NCBI RefSeq assembly: GCF_001983105.1
Contig: NZ_MOMC01000058.1
Location: 57,675-69,490, forward strand
Direction: 5' to 3'
DNA length: 11,816 nt
Origin: Pseudofrankia asymbiotica
Lineage (GTDB): Bacteria; Actinomycetota; Actinomycetes; Frankiales; Frankiaceae
The position numbers were made by a program, and so were the translations under genes. The first letter of the stretch is position 1, and the number at the start of each line of letters is the position of its first letter. The notes beneath the pieces are model-generated. The model did not search any database and was not told where the DNA came from. It worked only from the letters and a program-made list of their open reading frames with translations. Positions 5,916-11,653 of the stretch are shown in pieces.

Positions 5916-7121
5916 ATGACCTCAGGACTGAACCTCGACTGGTTGATCTCGGTCGACGACCACATCCTCGAGCCACCGCACGTGTGGATCGATCGCGTCC
6001 CGAGCAAGGACCGCGACCGCGCCCCGCACATGATCAACGAGAACGGCCTGGACTACTGGGTCTACGACGGCAAGAAGTACCCCAGCTCCGGGCTGTCGGC
6101 GGTCGCCGGCAAGTCCAAGGAGGAGTTCAGCCCCGAGCCGCTGCCCTACAGCGAGATGCGGCCCGGCTGCTACGACCCGACCGAGCGGGTCAAGGACATG
6201 GACCGCGCCGGCATCCTCGCCTCGCTGTGCTTCCCGACGATCACCCGGTTCTGCGGCCAGCTGTTCATGGAGGCCTCCGACCAGGAGTTCGGCCTCGTCT
6301 GCCTCAAGGCCTACAACGACTGGATGATCGACGAGTGGTGCGCCGCGGCGCCCGGCCGCTACATCCCGCTCGCGCTCATCCCGCTGTGGGACCCGAAGCT
6401 CGCCGTCGCGGAGCTGGAGCGCACCGCCGCGAAGGGCGCGACGACGTTCGCGTTCTCGGAGAACCCCGAGCCGCTCGGCCTGCCGACGATCCACGACCCG
6501 TCGGGCTACTGGGACCCGGTGATGGCCGCCGCGAACGAGCTGCACATGGTCGCCTCCATGCACGTCGGCTCCTCCTCCCAGGTCCCGAAGATCGCGAGCA
6601 ACGCGCCGTTCCTCGCCAACCTCACCTGGGGCGCGATGCGCACCTCCGGCGCGATGCTGTCCTGGCTGTTCTCCGGCATGTTCCAGCGCTACCCGAACCT
6701 GAAGATCGCCCTGTCCGAGGGCGAGATCGGCTGGATGCCGTACTACCTCGAGCGGGCCGAGCAGGTCCTCGACAAGCAGCGCTACTGGGTCAAGCGCGGC
6801 GCGAAGTTCATGGACCACGGCGGCTCGGCCGGCGTCGACCTCGACACCCTCGACGTGCGCGCCACCTTCCGCGACCACATCTACGGCTGCTTCATCGAGG
6901 ACCACCACGGCATCGCCAGCCTCGCCGAGATCGGTGAGGACAACATCATGTGCGAGACCGACTACCCCCATTCCGACTCCACCTGGCCCAACTGCATCCA
7001 GACGGTCAAGAACGTCATCGGCCACCTGCCCGAAGAGACCCAGTACAAGCTGCTGCGCGGCAACGCCGAGCGCCTGTACCGGTTCACCGCGGCCGAGCCG
7101 CCCGTCCTCGCCGGAGCCTGA
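5916..7121 (+). CDS. Amidohydrolase-family (amidohydrolase_2/ACMSD-like) metal-dependent hydrolase or decarboxylase
   Basis: The 401-residue TIM-barrel enzyme opens with the metal motif D14-D-H16 followed by ILEPP, as in the amidohydrolase_2 family (PF04909). His210 and His216 (ELHMVASMHVG) lie on the central strands. The C-terminal CETDYPHSDSTWP contains the metal-site Asp349 and the conserved YPH, and KLLRGNAERLYRF is the usual family ending. Members hydrolyse C-N, C-O or C-C bonds or decarboxylate ring acids with one bound divalent metal; which one applies here is not known. ATG 5916 has AGGAGG just upstream. It is separated by 4 nt from the ferredoxin gene and so is co-transcribed with it. 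Its place between ALDH and P450 genes suggests a step on a cyclic or branched intermediate (inference). Confidence 0.9.
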   Translation: MTSGLNLDWLISVDDHILEPPHVWIDRVPSKDRDRAPHMINENGLDYWVYDGKKYPSSGLSAVAGKSKEEFSPEPLPYSEMRPGCYDPTERVKDMDRAGILASLCFPTITRFCGQLFMEASDQEFGLVCLKAYNDWMIDEWCAAAPGRYIPLALIPLWDPKLAVAELERTAAKGATTFAFSENPEPLGLPTIHDPSGYWDPVMAAANELHMVASMHVGSSSQVPKIASNAPFLANLTWGAMRTSGAMLSWLFSGMFQRYPNLKIALSEGEIGWMPYYLERAEQVLDKQRYWVKRGAKFMDHGGSAGVDLDTLDVRATFRDHIYGCFIEDHHGIASLAEIGEDNIMCETDYPHSDSTWPNCIQTVKNVIGHLPEETQYKLLRGNAERLYRFTAAEPPVLAGA

Positions 7122-7125
7122 GCCG

Positions 7126-7395
7126 ATGACCGGGCCAGCCCCCGCCTCGGCCTCGGACTGGTCAGTCGCCGTCGACCGCGACCAGTGCATCGGCAGCGGG
7201 ATCTGCGTCGTCTACGCCCCGGACTTCTTCACCCACGACGACGAGGCCAAGGCGACAGTGATCGGCGAGACGGGCGACGCGGACCTGTCCGCCGTCCGCA
7301 CCGCGGTGGAAGCCTGCCCGACCGGCGCGCTGGCGCTGCTGGTCGCAGACACGAAAGCCGCCGACACGAATGCTGCTGACAGGAAAGAAGCGTGA
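7126..7395 (+). CDS. [3Fe-4S] ferredoxin, likely P450 redox partner
   Basis: This small 89-residue protein carries Cys21-x5-Cys27 (QCIGSGICVVYAPDFF) and Cys64-Pro (EACPTGAL). That is the three-cysteine pattern of actinobacterial [3Fe-4S] ferredoxins that pass electrons to cytochromes P450. The position of the missing fourth Cys is Gly. The C-terminus (residues 74-89) is an Ala/Asp/Lys repeat tail (ADTKAADTNAADRK) beyond the fold. Start ATG 7126 lies 4 nt after the amidohydrolase stop and is the only sensible start; longer reading in this frame is the shadow of the previous gene. The SDR follows after 4 nt and the P450 after that, so it most probably serves that P450. No ferredoxin reductase gene is in the window. 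Confidence 0.93.
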   Translation: MTGPAPASASDWSVAVDRDQCIGSGICVVYAPDFFTHDDEAKATVIGETGDADLSAVRTAVEACPTGALALLVADTKAADTNAADRKEA

Positions 7396-7399
7396 CCTG

Positions 7400-8188
7400 A
7401 TGGGAAATCTGCTCGAAGGCAAGAGCGCCATCGTCACCGGCTCCGGCGGTGGCGTCGGCCGGGCGTCGGCCTTACGGTTCGCCGAGGAGGGCGCGAAGGT
7501 CGTCTGCGCCGACATCCGGCTCGACCCGGTCAAGGAGACGGTGAGCCTGATCGAGGCCGCCGGCGGCACGGCCGTCGCCGTCGGCGCCGACGTGTCGAAG
7601 GAGGATGACGTCGCCGCGATGATCGCGGCGGCGGTCGAGGCCTTCGGCCGGCTCGACATCCTGTTCAACAACGTCGGCGTCCCGACGCCGCGGCTCGGCA
7701 CCAAGCTGGAGGACCACACCGCCGAGGACTTCCGGCGCCTCACCGACATCAACTTCGGCGGCGTCTTCTACGGCATCAAGCACGCCATCCTGCAGTACAA
7801 GGCGCAGGGCGGCGGCGGCGTCATCCTCAGCACCGGATCGGTCGCCGGCCTCGTCGCCTGGGGCGGCTCCGTGTACGGGGCGACGAAGGGCGCGGTGCAC
7901 CAGCTCACGAAGGCCGCCGCCATCGAGGGCGCGCCGTTCGACATCCGGGCCAACGCGATCTGCCCGGCCGGAATGCCGTTCACCGGATTCATGGCGGCGG
8001 GCGGCATGACGGTGACCGACGAGGCGACGCTGCGTCACATCGCCGAGACGACCGGGGCCAACCACCCGCTCGGCCGGCCCATCACCGCCGAGGACTGCGC
8101 CGAGGCCGCCGTCTTCCTGGTCAGCGACCGGGCCGCGAACGTCACCGGCGTCCTGCTGCCGGTCGACGGCGGCTACGTGGCGCGCTAG
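7400..8188 (+). CDS. Short-chain dehydrogenase/reductase (classical SDR, NAD-type)
   Basis: The 262-residue classical SDR shows the cofactor motif TGSGGGVG (13-20). Asp38 ends the second strand and favours NAD over NADP. NNVG is at 90-93, the catalytic Ser147 in STGSVAG, and Y159-GAT-K163 is the active-site pair. The C-terminal NVTGVLLPVDGGYVAR is typical. It should oxidise a secondary or primary alcohol, such as a P450 product, to a ketone or aldehyde (inference). ATG 7400 begins MGNLLEGKSAIVTG; ATG 7370 is in frame but overlaps the ferredoxin and adds a non-family leader. A purine-rich AGGAAAGAAG (7381-7390) serves as ribosome site. Codon 25, inside the cofactor helix, is TTA, which is rare in this DNA. 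Confidence 0.94.
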   Translation: MGNLLEGKSAIVTGSGGGVGRASALRFAEEGAKVVCADIRLDPVKETVSLIEAAGGTAVAVGADVSKEDDVAAMIAAAVEAFGRLDILFNNVGVPTPRLGTKLEDHTAEDFRRLTDINFGGVFYGIKHAILQYKAQGGGGVILSTGSVAGLVAWGGSVYGATKGAVHQLTKAAAIEGAPFDIRANAICPAGMPFTGFMAAGGMTVTDEATLRHIAETTGANHPLGRPITAEDCAEAAVFLVSDRAANVTGVLLPVDGGYVAR

Positions 8189-8226
8189 CCGCCACGCCTA
8201 CCCCACCGAAATCGGCGGACAATTCC

Positions 8227-9474
8227 ATGACCGAGATAGCCACCCTCGACCGCGCACGCATCCAGGAGCTCTTCGACCTGCGCGGCGCCTACCTCGCCCG
8301 TTCCGGCGGCGGCTACCAGGACGACCCGTACCCGGCCTGGCACCGGCTGCGGGAACAGGCCGCGGTACATCCGGGCACCCTGCACGAGCTCACCGGCATC
8401 GGCGAGCCGCTGATGTTCGCCGGCCTGCCCTTCCCGGACCGGCCGCACTTCACCGCCTTCAGCTGGGCCGCCTGCGACGCCGCCTATCGCGACGCCGAGG
8501 TGTTCGCCTCCTCCCCCGAGCCGGTCGACCTCGTCGGCGGCCCGTCCGCCGTGCTCAACAGCATGCTGTCGATGGGCGGCACCGAGCACCGCCGTTACCG
8601 GGCGCTCGTCCAGCCGTCGTTCGTGCCGAACCGGGCGCAGTGGTGGATCCGCAACTGGATCGAGCAGACGGTCCAGCTGCTGATCGACGGCTTCGTGGAC
8701 GACGGCCGGGCGGAGCTGAACGTCGACTTCTGCGCCGCGATTCCCGTGCTGACGATCACGGGCAGCTTCGGGGTGCCCGTCGACCAGGCGTTGGACATCC
8801 GCGCCGCGCTCAGCCAGCCGGAGAAGGTCATCGAGATCATCCGGCCGATCGTCGCCGCCCGGCGCGAGTCGCCGGGCGACGACCTGATCAGCGTGCTCAC
8901 GCAGGCGGAGACGACCGACGAGAACGGTGTCCGTCACCGGCTCTCCGACGCCGAGATCTACTCGTTCTCGCTGCTGCTGCTCGCCGCCGGCTCGGGCACG
9001 ACGTGGAAGCAGATGGGCAGCATGATCACCATTCTGCTGCAGCGGCCCGACGTGCTCCAGGCGGTCCGCGACGACCGGGCGCTGCTGCGGCCGGCGATCG
9101 AGGAATCGCTGCGCTGGCTGCCGACCGACCCGATGTTCGCCCGGTACGTCACCCGCGACGTCGAGTTCCACGGCGTGCACCTGCCGAAGGGCGCGGTGCT
9201 GCACCTCTGCCTGGGTGCCGCCAACCGTGACCCGGCCCGCTGGGACCGGCCCGACGAGTACGACATCGCCCGGCCGCTGAAGCCGTCGTTCGCGTTCGGC
9301 GGCGGCGCGCACGTGTGCCTCGGCATGCACGTCGCCCGGGCCGAGATCCGCGTCGCCATCAACGCGCTCCTCGACCGGCTGCCGAACCTGCGCCTCGACC
9401 CGGACGCCGAACCCCCGCGGTTCGTCGGCATGTACGAGCGCGGCGCGACCGCGATCCCCGTCCTGTTCGGCTGA
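8227..9474 (+). CDS. Cytochrome P450 monooxygenase with altered I-helix motif
   Basis: The 415-residue soluble bacterial P450 has the heme loop FGGGAHVCLG with the thiolate ligand Cys364. The K-helix ExxR is Glu293-S-L-Arg296, and the segment LPKGAVLHLCLGAANRDPARWDRPDEYD is typical. In the I-helix the usual (A/G)Gx(D/E)T(T/S) reads A254-G-S-G257-T258-T: the acidic residue for proton delivery is Gly while the Thr is kept. This may mean a different water network, less efficient O2 activation by the standard route, or substrate-assisted proton transfer. The preceding ferredoxin is the likely electron donor. ATG 8227 is 38 nt after the SDR, with only a weak GGCGGA site. It is the last gene before a strong hairpin. 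Substrate unknown; hydroxylation of a hydrophobic growth substrate is the natural role here. Confidence 0.95.
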   Translation: MTEIATLDRARIQELFDLRGAYLARSGGGYQDDPYPAWHRLREQAAVHPGTLHELTGIGEPLMFAGLPFPDRPHFTAFSWAACDAAYRDAEVFASSPEPVDLVGGPSAVLNSMLSMGGTEHRRYRALVQPSFVPNRAQWWIRNWIEQTVQLLIDGFVDDGRAELNVDFCAAIPVLTITGSFGVPVDQALDIRAALSQPEKVIEIIRPIVAARRESPGDDLISVLTQAETTDENGVRHRLSDAEIYSFSLLLLAAGSGTTWKQMGSMITILLQRPDVLQAVRDDRALLRPAIEESLRWLPTDPMFARYVTRDVEFHGVHLPKGAVLHLCLGAANRDPARWDRPDEYDIARPLKPSFAFGGGAHVCLGMHVARAEIRVAINALLDRLPNLRLDPDAEPPRFVGMYERGATAIPVLFG

Positions 9475-9477
9475 CGC

Positions 9478-9525
9478 GGGCCACCCGCCGGCCCCGGCCA
9501 GCCGAGGCCAGGGCCGGCGTGGCCC
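9478..9525 (+). terminator. Strong GC-rich hairpin directly after the P450 gene (probable terminator)
   Basis: The left arm GGGCCACCCGCCGGCCC (9478-9494) pairs with GGGCCGGCGTGGCCC (9511-9525): 15 base pairs with a 2-nt bulge. The loop itself can form a 4-bp GGCC/GGCC stem. It starts 3 nt after the P450 TGA. There is no T-tract, as in many actinobacterial terminators. It would end the main operon or reduce read-through into the following genes. Confidence 0.65.
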
Positions 9526-9614
9526 CGCCGACTCCATCGACCCCGCGATCCCCGTCGATCCCGCAATCCCCGCAATCCCCGCCGACCCCGCGATCCCCGC
9601 CGACCCCGCAGGCC
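9525..9614 (+). repeat. Ten 9-bp tandem repeats between P450 and nitroreductase-family genes
   Basis: Units run without a break from CCGCCGACT (9525), CCATCGACC, CCGCGATCC, CCGTCGATC, CCGCAATCC twice, CCGCCGACC, CCGCGATCC and CCGCCGACC to CCGCAGGCC (9606-9614). The consensus is CCGC(C/G)(G/A)A(C/T)CC. Rotated, the unit reads GACCC plus four bases, the same core as the repeat inside the CoA-transferase gene. The array begins at the last base of the hairpin. The 9475-9682 gap holds no gene. Confidence 0.85.
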
Positions 9615-9682
9615 GCGGCGCGCCGCGGCCGAGCGGGCGAGCGCGGGCCGCCACGCCACGCCTTCGACCTCCGGAGAACCCC

Positions 9683-10117
9683 GTGAGCGAACCGAACTAC
9701 GTCAAGCCCGAGCTCACCCTGCTGGGCGCCGACCACATCCGCGCCTACCGGGAGACCGACGGCGAGACCGGCTACCTCTGGAACGGCGTCCCGACGCTGT
9801 TGCTGACCACGACCGGCCGGCGCACCGGCGAGCCCCGCACCTCGGCGCTGATCTTCGCCCGTGACGGGGACGGCTTCCTCGTCGTCGCCTCCACCGGCGG
9901 TGCGCCCCAGCACCCCAAGTGGTACCTGAACCTCGAGGCGAACCCGGCCGCCGAGATCCAGGTCAAGGGGGAGCACATCAAGGTCGTCGCGCACACGGCC
10001 AGCCCGGAGGAGAAGCCCCGCCTCTGGAAGATCGTGACCGACGCCTGGCCGAACTACGACGTGTACCAGACCCGCACCGAACGCGTGATCCCGGTCGTGG
10101 TGCTACGCCCCGCCTGA
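9683..10117 (+). CDS. Nitroreductase-family deazaflavin (F420)-dependent oxidoreductase, Ddn-like
   Basis: This 144-residue split-barrel protein belongs to the F420H2-dependent quinone/nitro reductase family (DUF385; Ddn of mycobacteria is the studied member). Visible are WNGVPTLLLTTTGRRTGEPRTSAL (about 33-56, F420-phosphate-binding region), LVVASTGGAPQHPKWYLNL (66-84) and EANPAAEIQVKG, then the C-terminal VYQTRTERVIPVVVL. Such enzymes use F420H2 to reduce quinones, enones or nitro groups in the cytoplasm or at the membrane; the substrate here is unknown. GTG 9683 has GGAG at 9673-9676. It follows the post-P450 hairpin and repeat array, so it may be a separate transcription unit or receive read-through. 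It may reduce a conjugated intermediate of the pathway (inference). Confidence 0.92.
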   Translation: MSEPNYVKPELTLLGADHIRAYRETDGETGYLWNGVPTLLLTTTGRRTGEPRTSALIFARDGDGFLVVASTGGAPQHPKWYLNLEANPAAEIQVKGEHIKVVAHTASPEEKPRLWKIVTDAWPNYDVYQTRTERVIPVVVLRPA

Positions 10118-10142
10118 GCACCCCCCGGTCGTGAGCCCCCCG

Positions 10143-10229
10143 CCCGCCGGTCCTTCGGCGCCCCACCGCCCGGGCCTCCGGCACCCCGCCGCCTGAGCCT
10201 TCGGCACCCCGCCGCCCGCGCCTTCGGCG
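10143..10229 (+). repeat. Four 23-bp direct repeats upstream of the leader ORF
   Basis: Copies start at 10143, 10166, 10189 and 10212, the last partial. The second (CCGCCCGGGCCTCCGGCACC...) and third (CCGCCTGAGCCTTCGGCACC...) differ at few positions. Each contains a GCC(T/C)(T/C)CGGC core able to form a small hairpin. The array lies in the 211-nt gene-free gap after the nitroreductase-family gene. Confidence 0.75.
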
Positions 10230-10239
10230 AAGTGGCGGC

Positions 10240-10278
10240 GGTGACCGGCCGGCGGCGCCAGAATTGCTGCCGGCCACC
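10240..10278. other. Imperfect inverted repeat upstream of the leader ORF
   Basis: GGTGACCGGC (10240-10249) and GCCGGCCACC (10269-10278) pair at nine of ten positions around a 19-nt loop. It could be a leader-RNA hairpin, a weak terminator for the upstream gene or a binding site. There is no T-tract and no clear promoter beside it. Confidence 0.4.
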
Positions 10279-10328
10279 TCGTGCCCCCTCTCGCACCACC
10301 CGCCCGCCCCCGCGACCAAGGAGAAGAG

Positions 10329-10406
10329 ATGCTCCCGCAGGTCCCGACGGAGACCGCGCCGCACGCGGCACCCGGCCACCGCACCGCCCCCGAGGCCGCC
10401 TTATGA
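10329..10406 (+). CDS. Short leader ORF (25 codons) coupled to the kinase gene
   Basis: ATG 10329 is preceded by AAGGAG (10318-10323) at 5-nt spacing, the best ribosome site near the kinase gene. The peptide is MLPQVPTETAPHAAPGHRTA plus PEAAL, rich in Ala and Pro and without a recognisable domain. Its last sense codon is TTA and its stop TGA overlaps the kinase ATG as ATGA. This arrangement indicates translational coupling: ribosomes ending here can restart on the kinase, whose own site is weak. The TTA as penultimate codon could make kinase translation depend on the rare leucine tRNA (inference). Alternatively it is the remnant of a longer N-terminus split by a frameshift, or a fortuitous ORF. 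Confidence 0.5.
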   Translation: MLPQVPTETAPHAAPGHRTAPEAAL

Positions 10407-11467
10407 GCACGGTCGCGCCGCGGTTCCCCGACACCCTCGACGAGGCGCTCTCGCCCGTCTGGCTGACGGAGATCCTCAGCAAGCAGTACCCGGGCATCCG
10501 GGTCCACGGATCCAGTCGCGGCCCCATCGTCGCCCGGGTCGCGACCAACCTCCGCTTCGATGTCGACTGCGACGGCCTGGGCGAGGGTGAGGCGCCGCTG
10601 AAGCTCTGCGTCAAGGGCTTCTTCACGCCGGCCGGCGAGCTCGTGCACGGCACCGGCGAGCACGAGGCGTACTTCTACCGGGATCTCGTCGACTCCACCG
10701 GCGTCCGCACGCTGAACGCCGTCTACGCCGACGTCCACCCGGAGCACGGCGGCGGCGTGATCATCACCCGGGACATCGTCGCCGAGGGCGCGACCTTCCT
10801 CGACGCACTCGCGCCTTACACCCCGGACCAGGCCGCGGTCAGCCTCTCCCAGCTCGCCAAGCTGCACTCGTCCACCTGGAACGCGCCCGCGCTCGCCGAC
10901 GTCGGCTGGCTCGCGCCCCGCCTCGACGGCCACCTCAGGCACCGCGGCTTCAAGGAGATCAACGGAAACTTCACCGGCCCGATCGGCGCCGGCGTCCCGG
11001 CGGAGGTCCGCGACGCCCAGCGGCTCGTCGACGCCTACGGGCGGTTCGCCGCCCTGGTCGCGGCCGCCGACCCGTGGTGCATCGTGCACGGCGACCCGCA
11101 CGTCGGGAACGTCTACCTCGACGCCGAGGGCCGGCCGTCGTTCGTCGACTGGCAGCTCGCGCAGCGCGGCCCGTGGTGGGTCGACATCGGCTACCACATC
11201 GCGTCGGCGCTGACGATCGAGGACCGGCGGGCCAACGAGCGTGACCTGCTCCAGCACTACCTCGACGAGCTGCGCGCCGGCGGGGTCGACGCCCCGTCGC
11301 TCGACGACGCCTGGACCGGGTACCGCCAGGGCATCGTCGAGGGCTTCTACCTGTGGGGCATCACCCTCAAGGTCAAGCCGGAGCTCACCACGGCGCTGCT
11401 CACCCGGATCGGCACCGCGGTCGCCGACCACGACTCCCTCACGGCCGTCCTCGACGCGGAGGACTGA
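10403..11467 (+). CDS. APH-type phosphotransferase (aminoglycoside phosphotransferase/ecdysteroid-kinase-like fold)
   Basis: The 354-residue protein has a protein-kinase-like fold. The Brenner-type catalytic loop is H229-G-D231-P-H-V-G-N236, with Asp231 the catalytic base and Asn236 a metal ligand. The DFG-equivalent metal-binding Asp249 is in FVDWQLAQRGPWWVDIGYH. KLCVKGFF near residue 70 probably contains the ATP-binding Lys, and EHEAYFYRDL supplies the helix-C Glu. Such proteins phosphorylate small hydroxylated molecules with ATP. In catabolic surroundings this branch is more likely a metabolite kinase than an antibiotic resistance gene (inference). ATG 10403 overlaps the leader ORF stop (ATGA); a GAGG lies 7 nt upstream. 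Reading in frame continues to 10232, but that part is low-complexity Arg/Pro, not family sequence. Confidence 0.88.
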   Translation: MSTVAPRFPDTLDEALSPVWLTEILSKQYPGIRVHGSSRGPIVARVATNLRFDVDCDGLGEGEAPLKLCVKGFFTPAGELVHGTGEHEAYFYRDLVDSTGVRTLNAVYADVHPEHGGGVIITRDIVAEGATFLDALAPYTPDQAAVSLSQLAKLHSSTWNAPALADVGWLAPRLDGHLRHRGFKEINGNFTGPIGAGVPAEVRDAQRLVDAYGRFAALVAAADPWCIVHGDPHVGNVYLDAEGRPSFVDWQLAQRGPWWVDIGYHIASALTIEDRRANERDLLQHYLDELRAGGVDAPSLDDAWTGYRQGIVEGFYLWGITLKVKPELTTALLTRIGTAVADHDSLTAVLDAED

Positions 11468-11470
11468 ATC

Positions 11471-11581
11471 GTGCCCGTTGCCTTGGTCACCGGCGCGAGC
11501 CGCGGCATCGGCAAGGCGATCGCCGTGCACCTGGCCCGGGGCGGCCCGGTACACCTGGCAGTTCCTGACGCGAAGATGTGA
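11471..11581 (+). pseudogene. Truncated short-chain dehydrogenase (N-terminal fragment only)
   Basis: GTG 11471, 3 nt after the kinase stop, opens VPVALVTGASRGIGKAIAVH and LARGG: an unmistakable SDR start with the cofactor motif TGASRGIG. The similarity then stops. The reading changes to PVHLAVPDAKM and ends at TGA 11579-11581. None of the three forward frames downstream resumes SDR sequence (no NNAG, YxxxK or C-terminal motif). The gene therefore lost its 3' part near position 11545, by deletion or a rearrangement. A 36-residue product would be non-functional as a dehydrogenase. The gene was probably once co-transcribed with the kinase. Confidence 0.8.
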
Positions 11582-11589
11582 CGGTGCTC

Positions 11590-11615
11590 CCTGGCCGCCC
11601 CAAACGGCGGCCGGG
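11590..11615 (+). terminator. GC hairpin after the SDR fragment (candidate terminator)
   Basis: CCTGGCCGCC (11590-11599) pairs with GGCGGCCGGG (11606-11615) around the loop CCAAAC: ten pairs, one of them G-U. It has no T-tract. It lies 8 nt after the fragment's stop and 38 nt before the last gene, so it likely ends the kinase transcript or belongs to the rearranged junction. Confidence 0.55.
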
Positions 11616-11653
11616 CAGCTGACACGCCCCGGGCGAGTTGGTGGATGGGTGGG

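Noticed and set aside
2236..5976. A 1246-codon open frame on the minus strand across four plus-strand genes
   Set aside because: Its protein is Arg/Gly/Asp/Val-rich shadow sequence with no domain. It is antisense to well-recognised enzymes and is kept open by GC-rich third positions.
9525..9614. Tandem repeat as a CRISPR array
   Set aside because: Units are 9 bp with no spacers and there is no cas gene; it is a simple tandem repeat.
10232..10402. N-terminal extension of the kinase from the upstream in-frame start
   Set aside because: The added residues are Arg/Pro-rich translation of the spacer and its hairpin. The family-like sequence begins after ATG 10403, which is coupled to the leader ORF.
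11545..11590. End of an insertion sequence at the SDR break point
   Set aside because: No transposase fragment, terminal inverted repeat or target duplication could be identified in the visible sequence, so only a junction is claimed.
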